From Lentisphaeria bacterium (GTDB lineage Bacteria; Verrucomicrobiota; Lentisphaeria; Victivallales; Victivallaceae), in contig JAFSTC010000053.1 in assembly GCA_017450705.1 (NCBI GenBank), positions 1-64,000 on the forward strand: a stretch of DNA of 64,000 nt, read 5' to 3'. Both the position numbers and the translations under genes were made by a program. Below the pieces are notes generated by a model. That model worked only from the letters and a program-made list of their open reading frames with translations, was not told where the DNA came from and did no database searches. Position 1 is the first letter of the stretch. The number at the start of each line of letters is the position of its first letter. Of the stretch, positions 29,549-37,825 are shown one piece after another.

Positions 29549-30439
29549 TCACGCGGGGCCCGGGGGCTCCGAACAGAGCGTCCGGTAGCGCTTGGGAGTT
29601 ATGCCGTAGCGCTTTTTGAACAGGCGTATGAAATAATTGTCGCTGCCGAAACCGTTGCCCGCGGCGATGTCGAAAAGCGGCATATCCGTCTCCTCCAACT
29701 GCTTTTTCGCATTTTCAAGCCGCAGCAGATTCAGATATTCCGAGGGCGGGACCCCGACGGTCTCCTTGAATTTGTGGGCGAAACTTGAAAGGCTCATGCC
29801 GACCTCCCGGGCGATTTTCGAAAAATTCACCTTGTCCTGCGGACGAGCCTCGAGTTTCGTTATGGACATGAAGAGGTTGTCGCTGATCCGGGCGGGATTC
29901 TGCTTCCATCCTTTCAAGGCGCCGTCGAAGATCTGCAGAAAAAGCTCCATCAGCAGGATCTTCACGGCGATTTTTTTGCTTTTCGACTCCTGACCGCCGT
30001 GCAGCAGAAGGACCAGCCGCTTGATGATGTTTTCCGCCGCCAGAAAATCCAGCGGCGTCAGGTGGAGCTGATTGATCCCGATCTCCCGGTCCGGGGAAAA
30101 GAAGGTGTCGAAATACGCCAGCGTCTGCAGTTCTTCGGCCATGTCGTCCATGAACTGTTTCCCAACGCACAGATTGTAGTTGCGGAACATCCGGCTGTTG
30201 GTGTAGGAGTGTATCTCGCCCGGCAATATGGTGAACACATCCCCCTTGATGATGGAGTTGGAGAGCACGACGCGCCCCTCCCTGTCGTGCAGATGATGGA
30301 CCGCGTGACCGGCGCGGATGAAAACGATCTCGACGTAATCGTGGGTGTGCGGCTCCGTATTTTCCTCGTGGGGAGAATTCCGCACGGAGAGAGGCAGAGA
30401 CCGCCCCTCCGTGAACTTTTTCAGATAAAAGGTTTTCAT
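29549..30439 (-). CDS. AraC-family transcriptional regulator 1
   Basis: A 296-residue regulator with an N-terminal cupin-type sensor (HTHDYVEIVFIRAG, ILPGEIHSY; about residues 30-110) and a C-terminal double helix-turn-helix (FSKIAREVGMSLSSFAHKFKE and DIAAGNGFGSDNYFIRLFKKRYG, each given in part; about 190-290). Sugar-responsive AraC regulators have this layout. ATG 30439 was picked because the family sequence begins there and GGAGCGG precedes it. It is divergent from the WbsX-pseudopilin-glycosidase genes and very probably controls them through sites in the 172-bp gap. Confidence 0.88.
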   Translation of the reverse strand: MKTFYLKKFTEGRSLPLSVRNSPHEENTEPHTHDYVEIVFIRAGHAVHHLHDREGRVVLSNSIIKGDVFTILPGEIHSYTNSRMFRNYNLCVGKQFMDDMAEELQTLAYFDTFFSPDREIGINQLHLTPLDFLAAENIIKRLVLLLHGGQESKSKKIAVKILLMELFLQIFDGALKGWKQNPARISDNLFMSITKLEARPQDKVNFSKIAREVGMSLSSFAHKFKETVGVPPSEYLNLLRLENAKKQLEETDMPLFDIAAGNGFGSDNYFIRLFKKRYGITPKRYRTLCSEPPGPA

Positions 30440-30457
30440 GCCGCGCCGCTCCGTTCT

Positions 30458-30492
30458 GCCGAAAAAAATACACCGTTTCGGCTTTTTTTCAA
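30458..30492 (-). promoter_or_regulatory. Predicted promoter of AraC regulator 1 with flanking inverted repeat
   Basis: Minus-strand TTGAAA (30487-30492), 16-bp spacer, TATTTT (30465-30470). A 7-bp inverted repeat GCCGAAA (30458-30464) / TTTCGGC (30476-30482) brackets the -10 and could be a repressor site. Confidence 0.5.
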
Positions 30493-30505
30493 GGCAAAAA
30501 TCCTC

Positions 30506-30538
30506 CGTTTGCAGGATTGTGCTGTTTTTTTGCAAACG
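30506..30538. promoter_or_regulatory. Candidate activator site: 8-bp inverted repeat
   Basis: CGTTTGCA (30506-30513) and TGCAAACG (30531-30538) are perfect inverted copies 17 bp apart, ending 5 bp upstream of the -35 of the WbsX promoter, the usual place for an activator. Confidence 0.5.
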
Positions 30539-30543
30539 CCTCA

Positions 30544-30572
30544 TGGAAAAAAAACGGCGTCGGCGGTACATT
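30544..30572 (+). promoter_or_regulatory. Predicted promoter of the WbsX-glycosidase operon
   Basis: TGGAAA (30544-30549), 17-bp spacer, TACATT (30567-30572), 40 bp before the ATG. The weak -35 fits activator dependence. Confidence 0.45.
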
Positions 30573-30611
30573 CCCTCACACGTTGAGAGACAAGGAGTTT
30601 TTTGCGGAAAG

Positions 30612-31775
30612 ATGCAGATCGCGGCTTATTATTTCCCCAATTATCATCGCGACGAAAGGAACGAGGCGTTCCACGGCCGCGGCTGGACGGAGTGGGAACT
30701 TATGAAGTGCGCCCGGCCCCGTTTCGAAGGTCACAGACAGCCCCGGATCCCCCTGTGGGGATATCAGGACGAGGCCGATCCGGCCGTCATGGCGCGGAAG
30801 ATCGACGCCGCCGCGGATCACGGGATCGACGCCTTCGTCTTCGACTGGTACTGGTATGACGGTCCCTATCTCCAGCGCGCCCTCGACGAGGGGTTTCTCC
30901 TGGCTCCGAACCGTGACAGGATCAAATTCGCGCTGATGTGGGCCAACCACGACTGGCACGACAAGCACCCCGTGAGTTTCGCCAACGCGACGAACGCCCC
31001 CGTGCTGTATCCGTGGACGAGCACGCCCGAAAACATCTGCGAGGTATGGGATTACATCATCGGGCGCTATTTCACCAGTCCCTCCTACTGGTCCGTCAAC
31101 GGGAAACCGTATTTTTCGATCTATGCCGTGAAGCGTTTCATCAGCCAGATGGGCGGCACGGCCAATACGGCGAAAGTGCTCGCGCTGCTGCGGCAAAAGG
31201 CCGTCAACGCCGGTCTGCCGGGCGTTCATATCAATGCCGTTTCCTTCGACAATCTGGACAACAGGCCCTTTTGCGAATCGGCTGTCATTCTCGAGGCGGA
31301 GGGGGTGGGCTTCGACAGCTTCACAAGCTACAACAGCGCGGGGGCCACGCCGGTCTGGCGGGAGAAATTCCCGCGTGTGGCGTACGCCGAAGCGGCCCGG
31401 GAGTATCTCGCTTTTGCGGCGCACCTGGTCGATGCGCTGCCCGTGCCGTACTATCCGGTCGTGACGGCGGGCTGGGATTCCTCTCCCAGAACGGTGCAGT
31501 CCGACGCCTACCGTTTCGGCGCCTACCCCTTCATGCCGGTCATGGAACCGGAGGAGGAGCCCTTCGAAAAACTCTTCTCGGACCTGAAGCGGATGACCGG
31601 AAAATACGACGATGAAAACCGGATCATTTTCATCAACGCCTGGAACGAGTGGACCGAAGGCAGTTATCTCGAACCCGACACGCACAACAAGTACAAGTTT
31701 CTGGAGATCATAAAGAGACAGACAACGGGAAGCCGAAACGGGAGACCGGAACTTAAAGGAAAGGATGAAAAATGA
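30612..31775 (+). CDS. WbsX / GH99-like glycan-processing protein
   Basis: A 387-residue protein without a signal peptide, of the WbsX (GH99-like) family found in polysaccharide loci. It shows [12 protein letters not shown] at the start, [22 protein letters not shown] and the typical end [18 protein letters not shown]99 enzymes are endo-mannosidases; WbsX-like members are often annotated as glycosyltransferases or lipopolysaccharide proteins and their activity is unsettled. ATG 30612 is preceded by GGAAAG. It overlaps the pseudopilin gene (ATGA), so the two are coupled, which is unusual for a cytosolic enzyme and an exported pilin-like protein. Confidence 0.8.
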   Translation: MQIAAYYFPNYHRDERNEAFHGRGWTEWELMKCARPRFEGHRQPRIPLWGYQDEADPAVMARKIDAAADHGIDAFVFDWYWYDGPYLQRALDEGFLLAPNRDRIKFALMWANHDWHDKHPVSFANATNAPVLYPWTSTPENICEVWDYIIGRYFTSPSYWSVNGKPYFSIYAVKRFISQMGGTANTAKVLALLRQKAVNAGLPGVHINAVSFDNLDNRPFCESAVILEAEGVGFDSFTSYNSAGATPVWREKFPRVAYAEAAREYLAFAAHLVDALPVPYYPVVTAGWDSSPRTVQSDAYRFGAYPFMPVMEPEEEPFEKLFSDLKRMTGKYDDENRIIFINAWNEWTEGSYLEPDTHNKYKFLEIIKRQTTGSRNGRPELKGKDEK

Positions 31776-32485
31776 AGAGAACTTCAAAAAGAAACGCGGC
31801 GGATTTCACTTTGATCGAGCTGCTGGTCGTCATCGCCATCATCGCCATATTGGCCGCAATGCTGCTGCCCGCGCTGCAGCAGGCCCGGGCGAGAGCCAAA
31901 CTCCAGCAGTGCAATTCCAACTTGAAACAGATGACCCAGGGCGTGAATTTCTACATCGACGACAATGACGGCTGGCAGTTCGGCGGCAACCGCGCGGAGG
32001 TCATCCACGAATATCTCCAGCATTGCGGCAAGCGGGGTTATTTCGGAGCCTTCAAGGAAAGAAACATCGGCGACGCCACCAAGCAGGGGCTCGGCATCAT
32101 GCGCTGTCCCGAAAAGAAGCACACCAACCAGGTGAACATGGTCGACAGCGATTTCGGCGTCAACAGCTATCTCGGCTCCGTGGGCCGCTATGCGCCGTGG
32201 AAAAGAAGTCTGCCCTACGGGGCGACCTTCGCCTCCGGTCAGGGACGCTACTATTTCAAGCCCGATTCGATCAAATGGCCGACGAAGGTCCCGTTCTGGA
32301 TGGACGGGAATTCGGGAAATCCCTTTATCGCGCCGGCTTACGGATGGCCCAACATCAAAGCGAGGCACAGCGGACGGGCGTCGGTGAGCTTCGTCGAGGG
32401 CCATACGGAAGTCATGGATGAGAATGTGCTGACCAGAAGGATCAACGGGTACGGGTTCTACGTCTCCAACAAGATCACGGAGTAG
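31772..32485 (+). CDS. Prepilin-like (pseudopilin) protein with type IV N-terminus
   Basis: A 237-residue protein beginning with a short basic leader and [19 protein letters not shown], the hydrophobic methylation helix of type IV pilins and type II secretion pseudopilins, including the Glu at +5. The globular part has paired Cys (LQQC, MRCPEKK) and near the end [15 protein letters not shown], the H-x9-DG-like element of PVC prepilin families. The residue before the processing Phe is Asp, not the usual Gly. Such proteins occur in large numbers in Lentisphaerota and Planctomycetes; their task is unproven but may be display or secretion of glycan-binding enzymes. Confidence 0.85.
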   Translation: MKRTSKRNAADFTLIELLVVIAIIAILAAMLLPALQQARARAKLQQCNSNLKQMTQGVNFYIDDNDGWQFGGNRAEVIHEYLQHCGKRGYFGAFKERNIGDATKQGLGIMRCPEKKHTNQVNMVDSDFGVNSYLGSVGRYAPWKRSLPYGATFASGQGRYYFKPDSIKWPTKVPFWMDGNSGNPFIAPAYGWPNIKARHSGRASVSFVEGHTEVMDENVLTRRINGYGFYVSNKITE

Positions 32486-32490
32486 CCGAA

Positions 32491-33270
32491 ATGAAAAAAA
32501 CGATCGTTCTTATGGCGGCTTCCGCCGTGCTTCTGTGCCGTGTTTCGGGCGATGAGCTCGAGGATGCCGTGAAATTCCACGTTCCCTTCGAAAACAGCTG
32601 CAATGCCGTCGTTTCGGAAGGGGATGAAAAAGGCGCGCCCAGCGGCAAGCCGGTCTTCGTCGGCGGCGTCCGCGGCAAGGGGATCCGCAGCGGCAAAGGC
32701 GGTTCCGCGATCCGTTTCATGCGCGAAAGCAACCTCGATCTCGACAATCCCGGAACGGTCAACGTGTGGTTCAAGATCGACTGCGAACACGGCACGCCGG
32801 GCCCCGCCATCCCCTTCTGGGGTGTCGGAGCCGACGACAAAAGAGGGATACTCACCGTCGGCGTCCTGAATGATCCGATGAAGCTCTGCCCGTGCCGCCG
32901 CCAGATCGGGTTTCTCCTCATCAGCAGAAAACGTCCGAAATATGCCAAAGCCTACGCCGTGACGACGGGATCCCGGCGCATCTGCTCCGGGTGGCATCTC
33001 CTGTCGTCGGCCTGGTCCGGCAATAAACTCTTCGTCAGTCTCGACGGCGTCCCCTATCGCTCCTTCGAACTTGAAAAGCCGCTGTCCAACGAAGAACTCG
33101 GTTACCAGAAGCGCTTCGGCGTCGGCTGGAGCTATGAAAGATGGCCGTATGTCATCGACGAATTCACCGTTTACGGCAGAAAACTTTCCGACGCCGAGAT
33201 CAAAGAGATATACGAAAAGGGCATGAAACATCTTGGCGGAGAGAACAAAAATGACGAAAGCGCAAAGTAG
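32491..33270 (+). CDS. Secreted LamG/concanavalin-like protein
   Basis: A 259-residue exported protein (signal peptide about residues 1-20, ending near VSGDE). The mature part has the LamG-type jelly-roll pattern: VKFHVPFENS at the front, GTVNVWFKID, WHLLSSAWSGNKLFVSLDGV and the closing FTVYGRKLSDAEIKEIYE, the classic last strand of this fold. These domains bind carbohydrates. It lies 5 bp after the pseudopilin gene and overlaps the next gene by 20 bp, so it probably works with the giant glycosidase-like protein. Confidence 0.75.
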   Translation: MKKTIVLMAASAVLLCRVSGDELEDAVKFHVPFENSCNAVVSEGDEKGAPSGKPVFVGGVRGKGIRSGKGGSAIRFMRESNLDLDNPGTVNVWFKIDCEHGTPGPAIPFWGVGADDKRGILTVGVLNDPMKLCPCRRQIGFLLISRKRPKYAKAYAVTTGSRRICSGWHLLSSAWSGNKLFVSLDGVPYRSFELEKPLSNEELGYQKRFGVGWSYERWPYVIDEFTVYGRKLSDAEIKEIYEKGMKHLGGENKNDESAK

Positions 33271-36200
33271 GGCGTCGGTCGGGGCGGCCGTCTTTCTGCT
33301 TCCCCTGCTCGTTTTCGGCGGAAGCGGAACCGTCATGCGCGCGGGAGCCATGCCGAAAGCGCCGCTGATCGACGGCGTCGTCGATGAAAAAGAATGGCGG
33401 GGAAGTGTCCCTCTTTTCGGATTCAAGCGCTACAACAGCGAAGTCCTTTCCCACCGTCAGGGGGTGTGGCGGATCGGCTTCACCGCGAAGAATCTCTTTT
33501 TCTCCTGCCGCAGTCAACTGCCGCCCAAGGGGATGAAACTCGATTCCAAGATCGCGCAGAACGGCAGAAAAATCTACAAGGACGACACGGCCGAACTGCT
33601 TTTTCACACGCCGAAGAACGATCACGTGTTTCAGCTGGGCCTGAACCCGAAAGGGAAATATTTCAGCACCTGCTACAAGATCGCGGACGGGGCGGTGACC
33701 CATACGAAGATGCTGGACTGGGACCCCCAGGTCCGCATCGCGAGCAAAATGCACGACGGCGTGTGGGATATCGAGGTCGCGATCCCGCTCGATCAGCTGG
33801 GTTTTTCAAACGGGAAAACGCCCGTGGGCCAATGGGGGTTCCAGCTGGCCAGGACTTATCACAACCCCGTGGAAGTCACGGGGCTGACGAAAACGCAGCT
33901 TTTCTGTTATCCCCAGAATATGGCGGAATTCATATTCGATCCCGCCATGCCGTCGGGCGGTCTGGCGACGCTGGGGAAGGATTACGCCAAATGCAGATAC
34001 GATATAGAACTGCCTGTTTTCAACAACACCAATGCGGCCCGGAAGGTCGAGTGCGTGCTCAATATCACCAGCGGTGCGGCGCCGCGCTTCCTGAACAAAA
34101 CCGTGGAGCTCCCGCCGCGGGGAAGTCACGTTTTCAGACTGAGATACGACGAGTCCGCCGCTTCCGTCGATGCGTATGACCTCAAGGCCGAGATCAACGA
34201 CGTTTCTTCCAGGAAAACGCTTTTCAAGCGCTCCTTCTCATGGACGCCGCCCCCCGCGGCCCTCTGGAAGGAAAAGAAGGTAACTTCCGCCGAATTCGAA
34301 TTCGCGCACTACCCCGCTTACGGCAAGATGAAGGCACGTTACGGCAATCCGCAGATCAAGGCGGCGGCCGACGTCACGGGCGTGAAGTTCTCGATCCGCG
34401 ACTCCGGCGGAAAAATCGTTTCGACCTCTCAAGCGGAGAAAAAGCCCTACGGTTTTTTTGCCCTCTGGGAGATCGGCAGACTGCCCGACGGCAAATACAC
34501 CATCGAAGCCGAAATGACGCATAAAGACGGCAAAAAGACCGTCAAAAGCGCCGCTTTCGAGTCCGCCCATTTCCCGTGGGAAAACAATCAGATCGGCAAG
34601 GACCGCGTGATCATCCCTCCCTTCACCCCCCTGCGGATCGAGGGACGGGAGATCCATGCGCTGCAGACCGGATACCGCCTGAAAAACGGCTTTTTCGACG
34701 CAGTCTACGCTCAGGGCAGAAACATCCTCGCCGGAGCGGCGTGTCTTGTCATCGACGGGAAAAAGGACTATTTCGGAGAGAAATCCTTCCGTTTCACGGA
34801 AAAAAGTCCGGACAGGGTCGTCGCCGAAACTTTGCTGGAAGGCAAAAATGTCTCCGTCAAAGCCGTTTCGGAGTTCGACTACGACGGCATGTGCAAAATG
34901 ACGCTGCACTTTGCCCCGCAGGGAAAATGGGAGACGGAGTCCCTGGTGCTGGAGCTCCCCCTCCGGGCGGAAGAGGCTTCTCAGATGCACGGCATGCAGG
35001 GGATCCCGCATTTCCACCCCGCCCGTTTCCTCAAGAGCGGCGAGGGGCGGATCTGGAACAATCTCGAGGAGCGGCAAAATCCCCGCCTCAAAACGCCCTT
35101 CTGGCCCTATCTGTGGTTCGGCGGCCAGTACCGCGGGATCGCCTGGTTCGCCCCGTCGGACAGGAACTGGAATCTGAAGAAAGACGCCGTCTCCACCGAA
35201 CTTGTCCGCGAAAACGGCGCGGTGACGCTCAAAGTCCATCTCTTCAACCAGAAGACCGTCAGGGAAAAGCCCTTCGAGATCGTCATGGGATTCATGGCAA
35301 GCCCCGTCAAGCCCCGGCCGGAAAACTGGCGGCAGTACACCAGCCGCTGGAAACCGGCTCCTCATGCAAAATTCATGGCTTCATTGAGCGGCAGTTACAT
35401 CTGGGGCACGTGGCGTCCCAGCGACCCCTTCCCCATCAACGACGATTACGAAATGGCGCGGAAGCTCGGCAAAGACGTCCGCGGAAAAAGCGCCGTCGAA
35501 CGGGGGGATATCGAAGACTTCATCAAACGCAACTGCGGTTCCATGCAATTGGATGAGATCCGCCGCCTGCGCATCCATCTCGAACGGGGCCGGGATTTTG
35601 CCCGGAACGGCGACATCCTTCACCCCTACATGAATCCCGCCTCCGGCTCGGATGCGTGGCCGGACTTCAGGACGTTCCAAGACGAGTGGCATCATGCCGA
35701 GTACCGCAATATAACGGATTACGACGAATACAGCATGTACAGCTCGCCGTCCCACCGCGATTTTCTGCTTTATTATGTCAAGAAACTGCTCGACTGCGGT
35801 CTGGACGGCATCTACTGGGACAACTGCGGCGGGCCCATGCTGATCTTCGATCCCGTCACGGGACCCGCCTATGAACTTCCGGACGGCAGCATCCAGCCCT
35901 ACTGCGACTGGTTCGGCAGGCGCGAGCTCATCAAACGCACCGCCGTCGCGGCGTATCTCGCAGGGAAGACCGTTTTCGACGGGAGACCGATGGTGGATCT
36001 TCACATCACCAACGGCATCACCCTGCCGTACCTGAGTTTTGCGGCGTTCCAGCTGGATCTGGAGCGCGGATACGGGCCGACGGAGTTCCACGAGCGTTTC
36101 AGCGAGGAACACATTCTGACCGAAACCCTGGGCACCCACACGGGATGCGCCCCCGCGGTCCTCTGCGGTCTCACCGGAAACGATCTGGAGCACATAACCC

Positions 36201-36616
36201 GAAGTTTCATGGGTTATACGTTTGCCTATGATCTGCCGAACGTCATCTGGGCCGCCCATCATGGGAAAGCATACAACACCGTGTGGCGCAAACTGTTTCA
36301 ATTCGGCTACGGCACGAAGGATGTCGAAGTCGTCACGTTCTGGGACGAGGGCGCGCCGAAAGTCGTGACGACGAAAGACCGGGACGCCCGCATCACCGTC
36401 TACCGCCGCAAAGACAGAGTTCACGCGGTCGTCGCGGTGTGCGACATGGGCAATCGGAAGCGCCGGGTCGCCGTCGATGTTTCGGGCCTCAAGTACAAAA
36501 ATGTCATCGTCTCGGACTTCGAGACCGGCAAAAAACTTGCCGTTTCGCCCGAAGGCGTCGTCGACGCCGCTCTGCCGCGCCGGGAGTTCGTTCTGCTCGA
36601 GATCAAGGGCGAATGA
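33251..36616 (+). CDS. Large secreted glycosidase-like protein with CBM9-like domain
   Basis: A 1121-residue exported protein. After a signal peptide (about 1-25) comes a CBM9/DOMON-like sugar-binding domain (PLIDGVVDEKEW to about residue 230), then beta-sandwich domains (to about 430) and a TIM-barrel-like catalytic region (about 650-1000; LLDCGLDGIYWDNCGGP, MVDLHITNG), resembling DUF6067/GH123-like proteins of Lentisphaerota and Planctomycetes. The conserved Asp in YWDN is a catalytic candidate, but no characterised family can be named with confidence. ATG 33251 lies inside the LamG gene. Probable role: breaking down a complex host or marine glycan outside the cell. Confidence 0.72.
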   Translation: MTKAQSRASVGAAVFLLPLLVFGGSGTVMRAGAMPKAPLIDGVVDEKEWRGSVPLFGFKRYNSEVLSHRQGVWRIGFTAKNLFFSCRSQLPPKGMKLDSKIAQNGRKIYKDDTAELLFHTPKNDHVFQLGLNPKGKYFSTCYKIADGAVTHTKMLDWDPQVRIASKMHDGVWDIEVAIPLDQLGFSNGKTPVGQWGFQLARTYHNPVEVTGLTKTQLFCYPQNMAEFIFDPAMPSGGLATLGKDYAKCRYDIELPVFNNTNAARKVECVLNITSGAAPRFLNKTVELPPRGSHVFRLRYDESAASVDAYDLKAEINDVSSRKTLFKRSFSWTPPPAALWKEKKVTSAEFEFAHYPAYGKMKARYGNPQIKAAADVTGVKFSIRDSGGKIVSTSQAEKKPYGFFALWEIGRLPDGKYTIEAEMTHKDGKKTVKSAAFESAHFPWENNQIGKDRVIIPPFTPLRIEGREIHALQTGYRLKNGFFDAVYAQGRNILAGAACLVIDGKKDYFGEKSFRFTEKSPDRVVAETLLEGKNVSVKAVSEFDYDGMCKMTLHFAPQGKWETESLVLELPLRAEEASQMHGMQGIPHFHPARFLKSGEGRIWNNLEERQNPRLKTPFWPYLWFGGQYRGIAWFAPSDRNWNLKKDAVSTELVRENGAVTLKVHLFNQKTVREKPFEIVMGFMASPVKPRPENWRQYTSRWKPAPHAKFMASLSGSYIWGTWRPSDPFPINDDYEMARKLGKDVRGKSAVERGDIEDFIKRNCGSMQLDEIRRLRIHLERGRDFARNGDILHPYMNPASGSDAWPDFRTFQDEWHHAEYRNITDYDEYSMYSSPSHRDFLLYYVKKLLDCGLDGIYWDNCGGPMLIFDPVTGPAYELPDGSIQPYCDWFGRRELIKRTAVAAYLAGKTVFDGRPMVDLHITNGITLPYLSFAAFQLDLERGYGPTEFHERFSEEHILTETLGTHTGCAPAVLCGLTGNDLEHITRSFMGYTFAYDLPNVIWAAHHGKAYNTVWRKLFQFGYGTKDVEVVTFWDEGAPKVVTTKDRDARITVYRRKDRVHAVVAVCDMGNRKRRVAVDVSGLKYKNVIVSDFETGKKLAVSPEGVVDAALPRREFVLLEIKGE

Positions 36617-36640
36617 CGAACTCCCCAAAAAGTTGCCTTC

Positions 36641-36750
36641 GCCGCCGTTTGAGGCGGCTCACCCCGGCGTCCGCCGGGCACCGTTTGCGGGGCCCGGGGG
36701 CAATAAGTCTTATAAGTCCTATGGGCCGGTCGGGCGCAAGCCCGCCGGCC
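36641..36750. repeat. Three tandem GC-rich stem-loops
   Basis: In the 153-bp gap between the convergent glycosidase and AraC genes: GCCGCC/GGCGGC (36641-36658), CCCGGCG/CGCCGGG (36663-36678) and GGCCGGTCGGGC/GCCCGCCGGCC with a GCAA tetraloop (36724-36750). No T runs follow, so they are not classical terminators. They may protect mRNA 3' ends. CTCAT-type heptamer repeats lie between the last stem and the AraC stop. Confidence 0.6.
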
Positions 36751-36769
36751 CCATCTCATCTCTCATCTC

Positions 36770-37630
36770 TTATCTCTGTTTTCTGTACTGCGAGGGGGGG
36801 ATGCCGAAATGGCGCTTGAAAGCGCCGCTGAAGTGACTGGTGTCGCAGAAGCCCCAGTCCGAGGCGATCTCCTTGATCTCCGCGCCGGCGGCCAAGTCGG
36901 CGGCGGCGCCGTTGAGGCGGAAATACAGTTCGTAGAGCGAAAACGAGATCCCCATGCACGCCTTGAACACGTGGTGGAAATAACTTTCGCTGAGACAGCA
37001 GATCTCCGCCGCCCGGGCGGGGGAGAGCGGGACCTGCCGCCGGGAGGCCAGCGCTTCGAAGACGGGCGCGATCCGGGCAAATTTGCCCCCCGCCTCCCTC
37101 TGTCCGCTTTCGGGCTGTGCGGCAGCGGCGTCGCAGAGGAAATCCACCAGTTTCAGCCAGATCTTGCGCTCCGCGACCGCGGCGGGGAAATTTTTTTTGA
37201 GCATCTCGTGCTCGGCGGCGAGCTGCCGGGAAGCGGCTTTCATCTCCGGAAGCAGGAACGGCGTGCAATTCCAGTTCGGCGGGGTGTAGAGCAGGCGGCG
37301 GACGTTCTGCCGCTCCCCGCCGGGGACGCAGTTCATCACGGCCTCGGGAAGAAAGGTGAAGAGCAGCAGTTTCGCCCCGTTCCGGCTCACGGCGTTGCCG
37401 TGCAGCTGCCACGGGGAGGTGAGGAAGAGTTCCAGCGGCAGGGGCTTCAAGCGCATCCCCTCCTCGGACACCAGATGCTTCATCGAGAGGTCTCCCCCCA
37501 GCAGGATGCCCAGATGGACCGCGGCATGGATGTCGAACACCGGATTGACGAATCCGGCCGGGACGGTCTGCTCTTCAGCGGCCAGCGGCTGACTCAGACT
37601 CAACTGCCAATGGAACAGAAAGGGGTTCAT
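36770..37630 (-). CDS. AraC-family transcriptional regulator 2
   Basis: A 286-residue regulator. The sensor half (about 1-170) keeps LHGNAVSRNGAKLLLF and FTFLPEAVMN segments but no recognisable ligand motif; the C-terminal half has two helix-turn-helix units (RAAEICCLSESYFHHVFKA, then EIKEIASDWGFCDTSHFSGAFKRHFG in part, the canonical AraC second helix with GFxDxSHFSxxFKxxFG). ATG 37630 was chosen since upstream codons are not family-like and the promoter lies there. Divergent from the glycosidase-like gene at 37826, which it probably controls. Confidence 0.87.
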   Translation of the reverse strand: MNPFLFHWQLSLSQPLAAEEQTVPAGFVNPVFDIHAAVHLGILLGGDLSMKHLVSEEGMRLKPLPLELFLTSPWQLHGNAVSRNGAKLLLFTFLPEAVMNCVPGGERQNVRRLLYTPPNWNCTPFLLPEMKAASRQLAAEHEMLKKNFPAAVAERKIWLKLVDFLCDAAAAQPESGQREAGGKFARIAPVFEALASRRQVPLSPARAAEICCLSESYFHHVFKACMGISFSLYELYFRLNGAAADLAAGAEIKEIASDWGFCDTSHFSGAFKRHFGIPPSQYRKQR

Positions 37631-37653
37631 CACATTTCTCCGCGATCTCCCGG

Positions 37654-37682
37654 AATATACACGGGCAAAACCGCACTTGCAA
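37654..37682 (-). promoter_or_regulatory. Predicted promoter of AraC regulator 2
   Basis: Minus-strand TTGCAA (37677-37682), 17-bp spacer, TATATT (37654-37659), 23 bp from the start codon. Confidence 0.55.
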
Positions 37683-37736
37683 ACAAAAAAAGCAGAAAGA
37701 TCCCGGAAAAAAACCGAAAAATACACCCGTCCTCTG

Positions 37737-37765
37737 TTGCAAAACTTCTCCCCGGGGGCGATATT
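37737..37765 (+). promoter_or_regulatory. Predicted promoter of the intracellular glycosidase-like gene
   Basis: TTGCAA (37737-37742), 17-bp spacer, GATATT (37760-37765). It lies exactly 60 bp from the TTGCAA of the divergent promoter. Confidence 0.45.
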
Positions 37766-37825
37766 AGATGACAAAAGAAAGCCGCCCTCCCCGGAATATG
37801 CCGGGCGGCGGGAAGGGAGAAAAAA

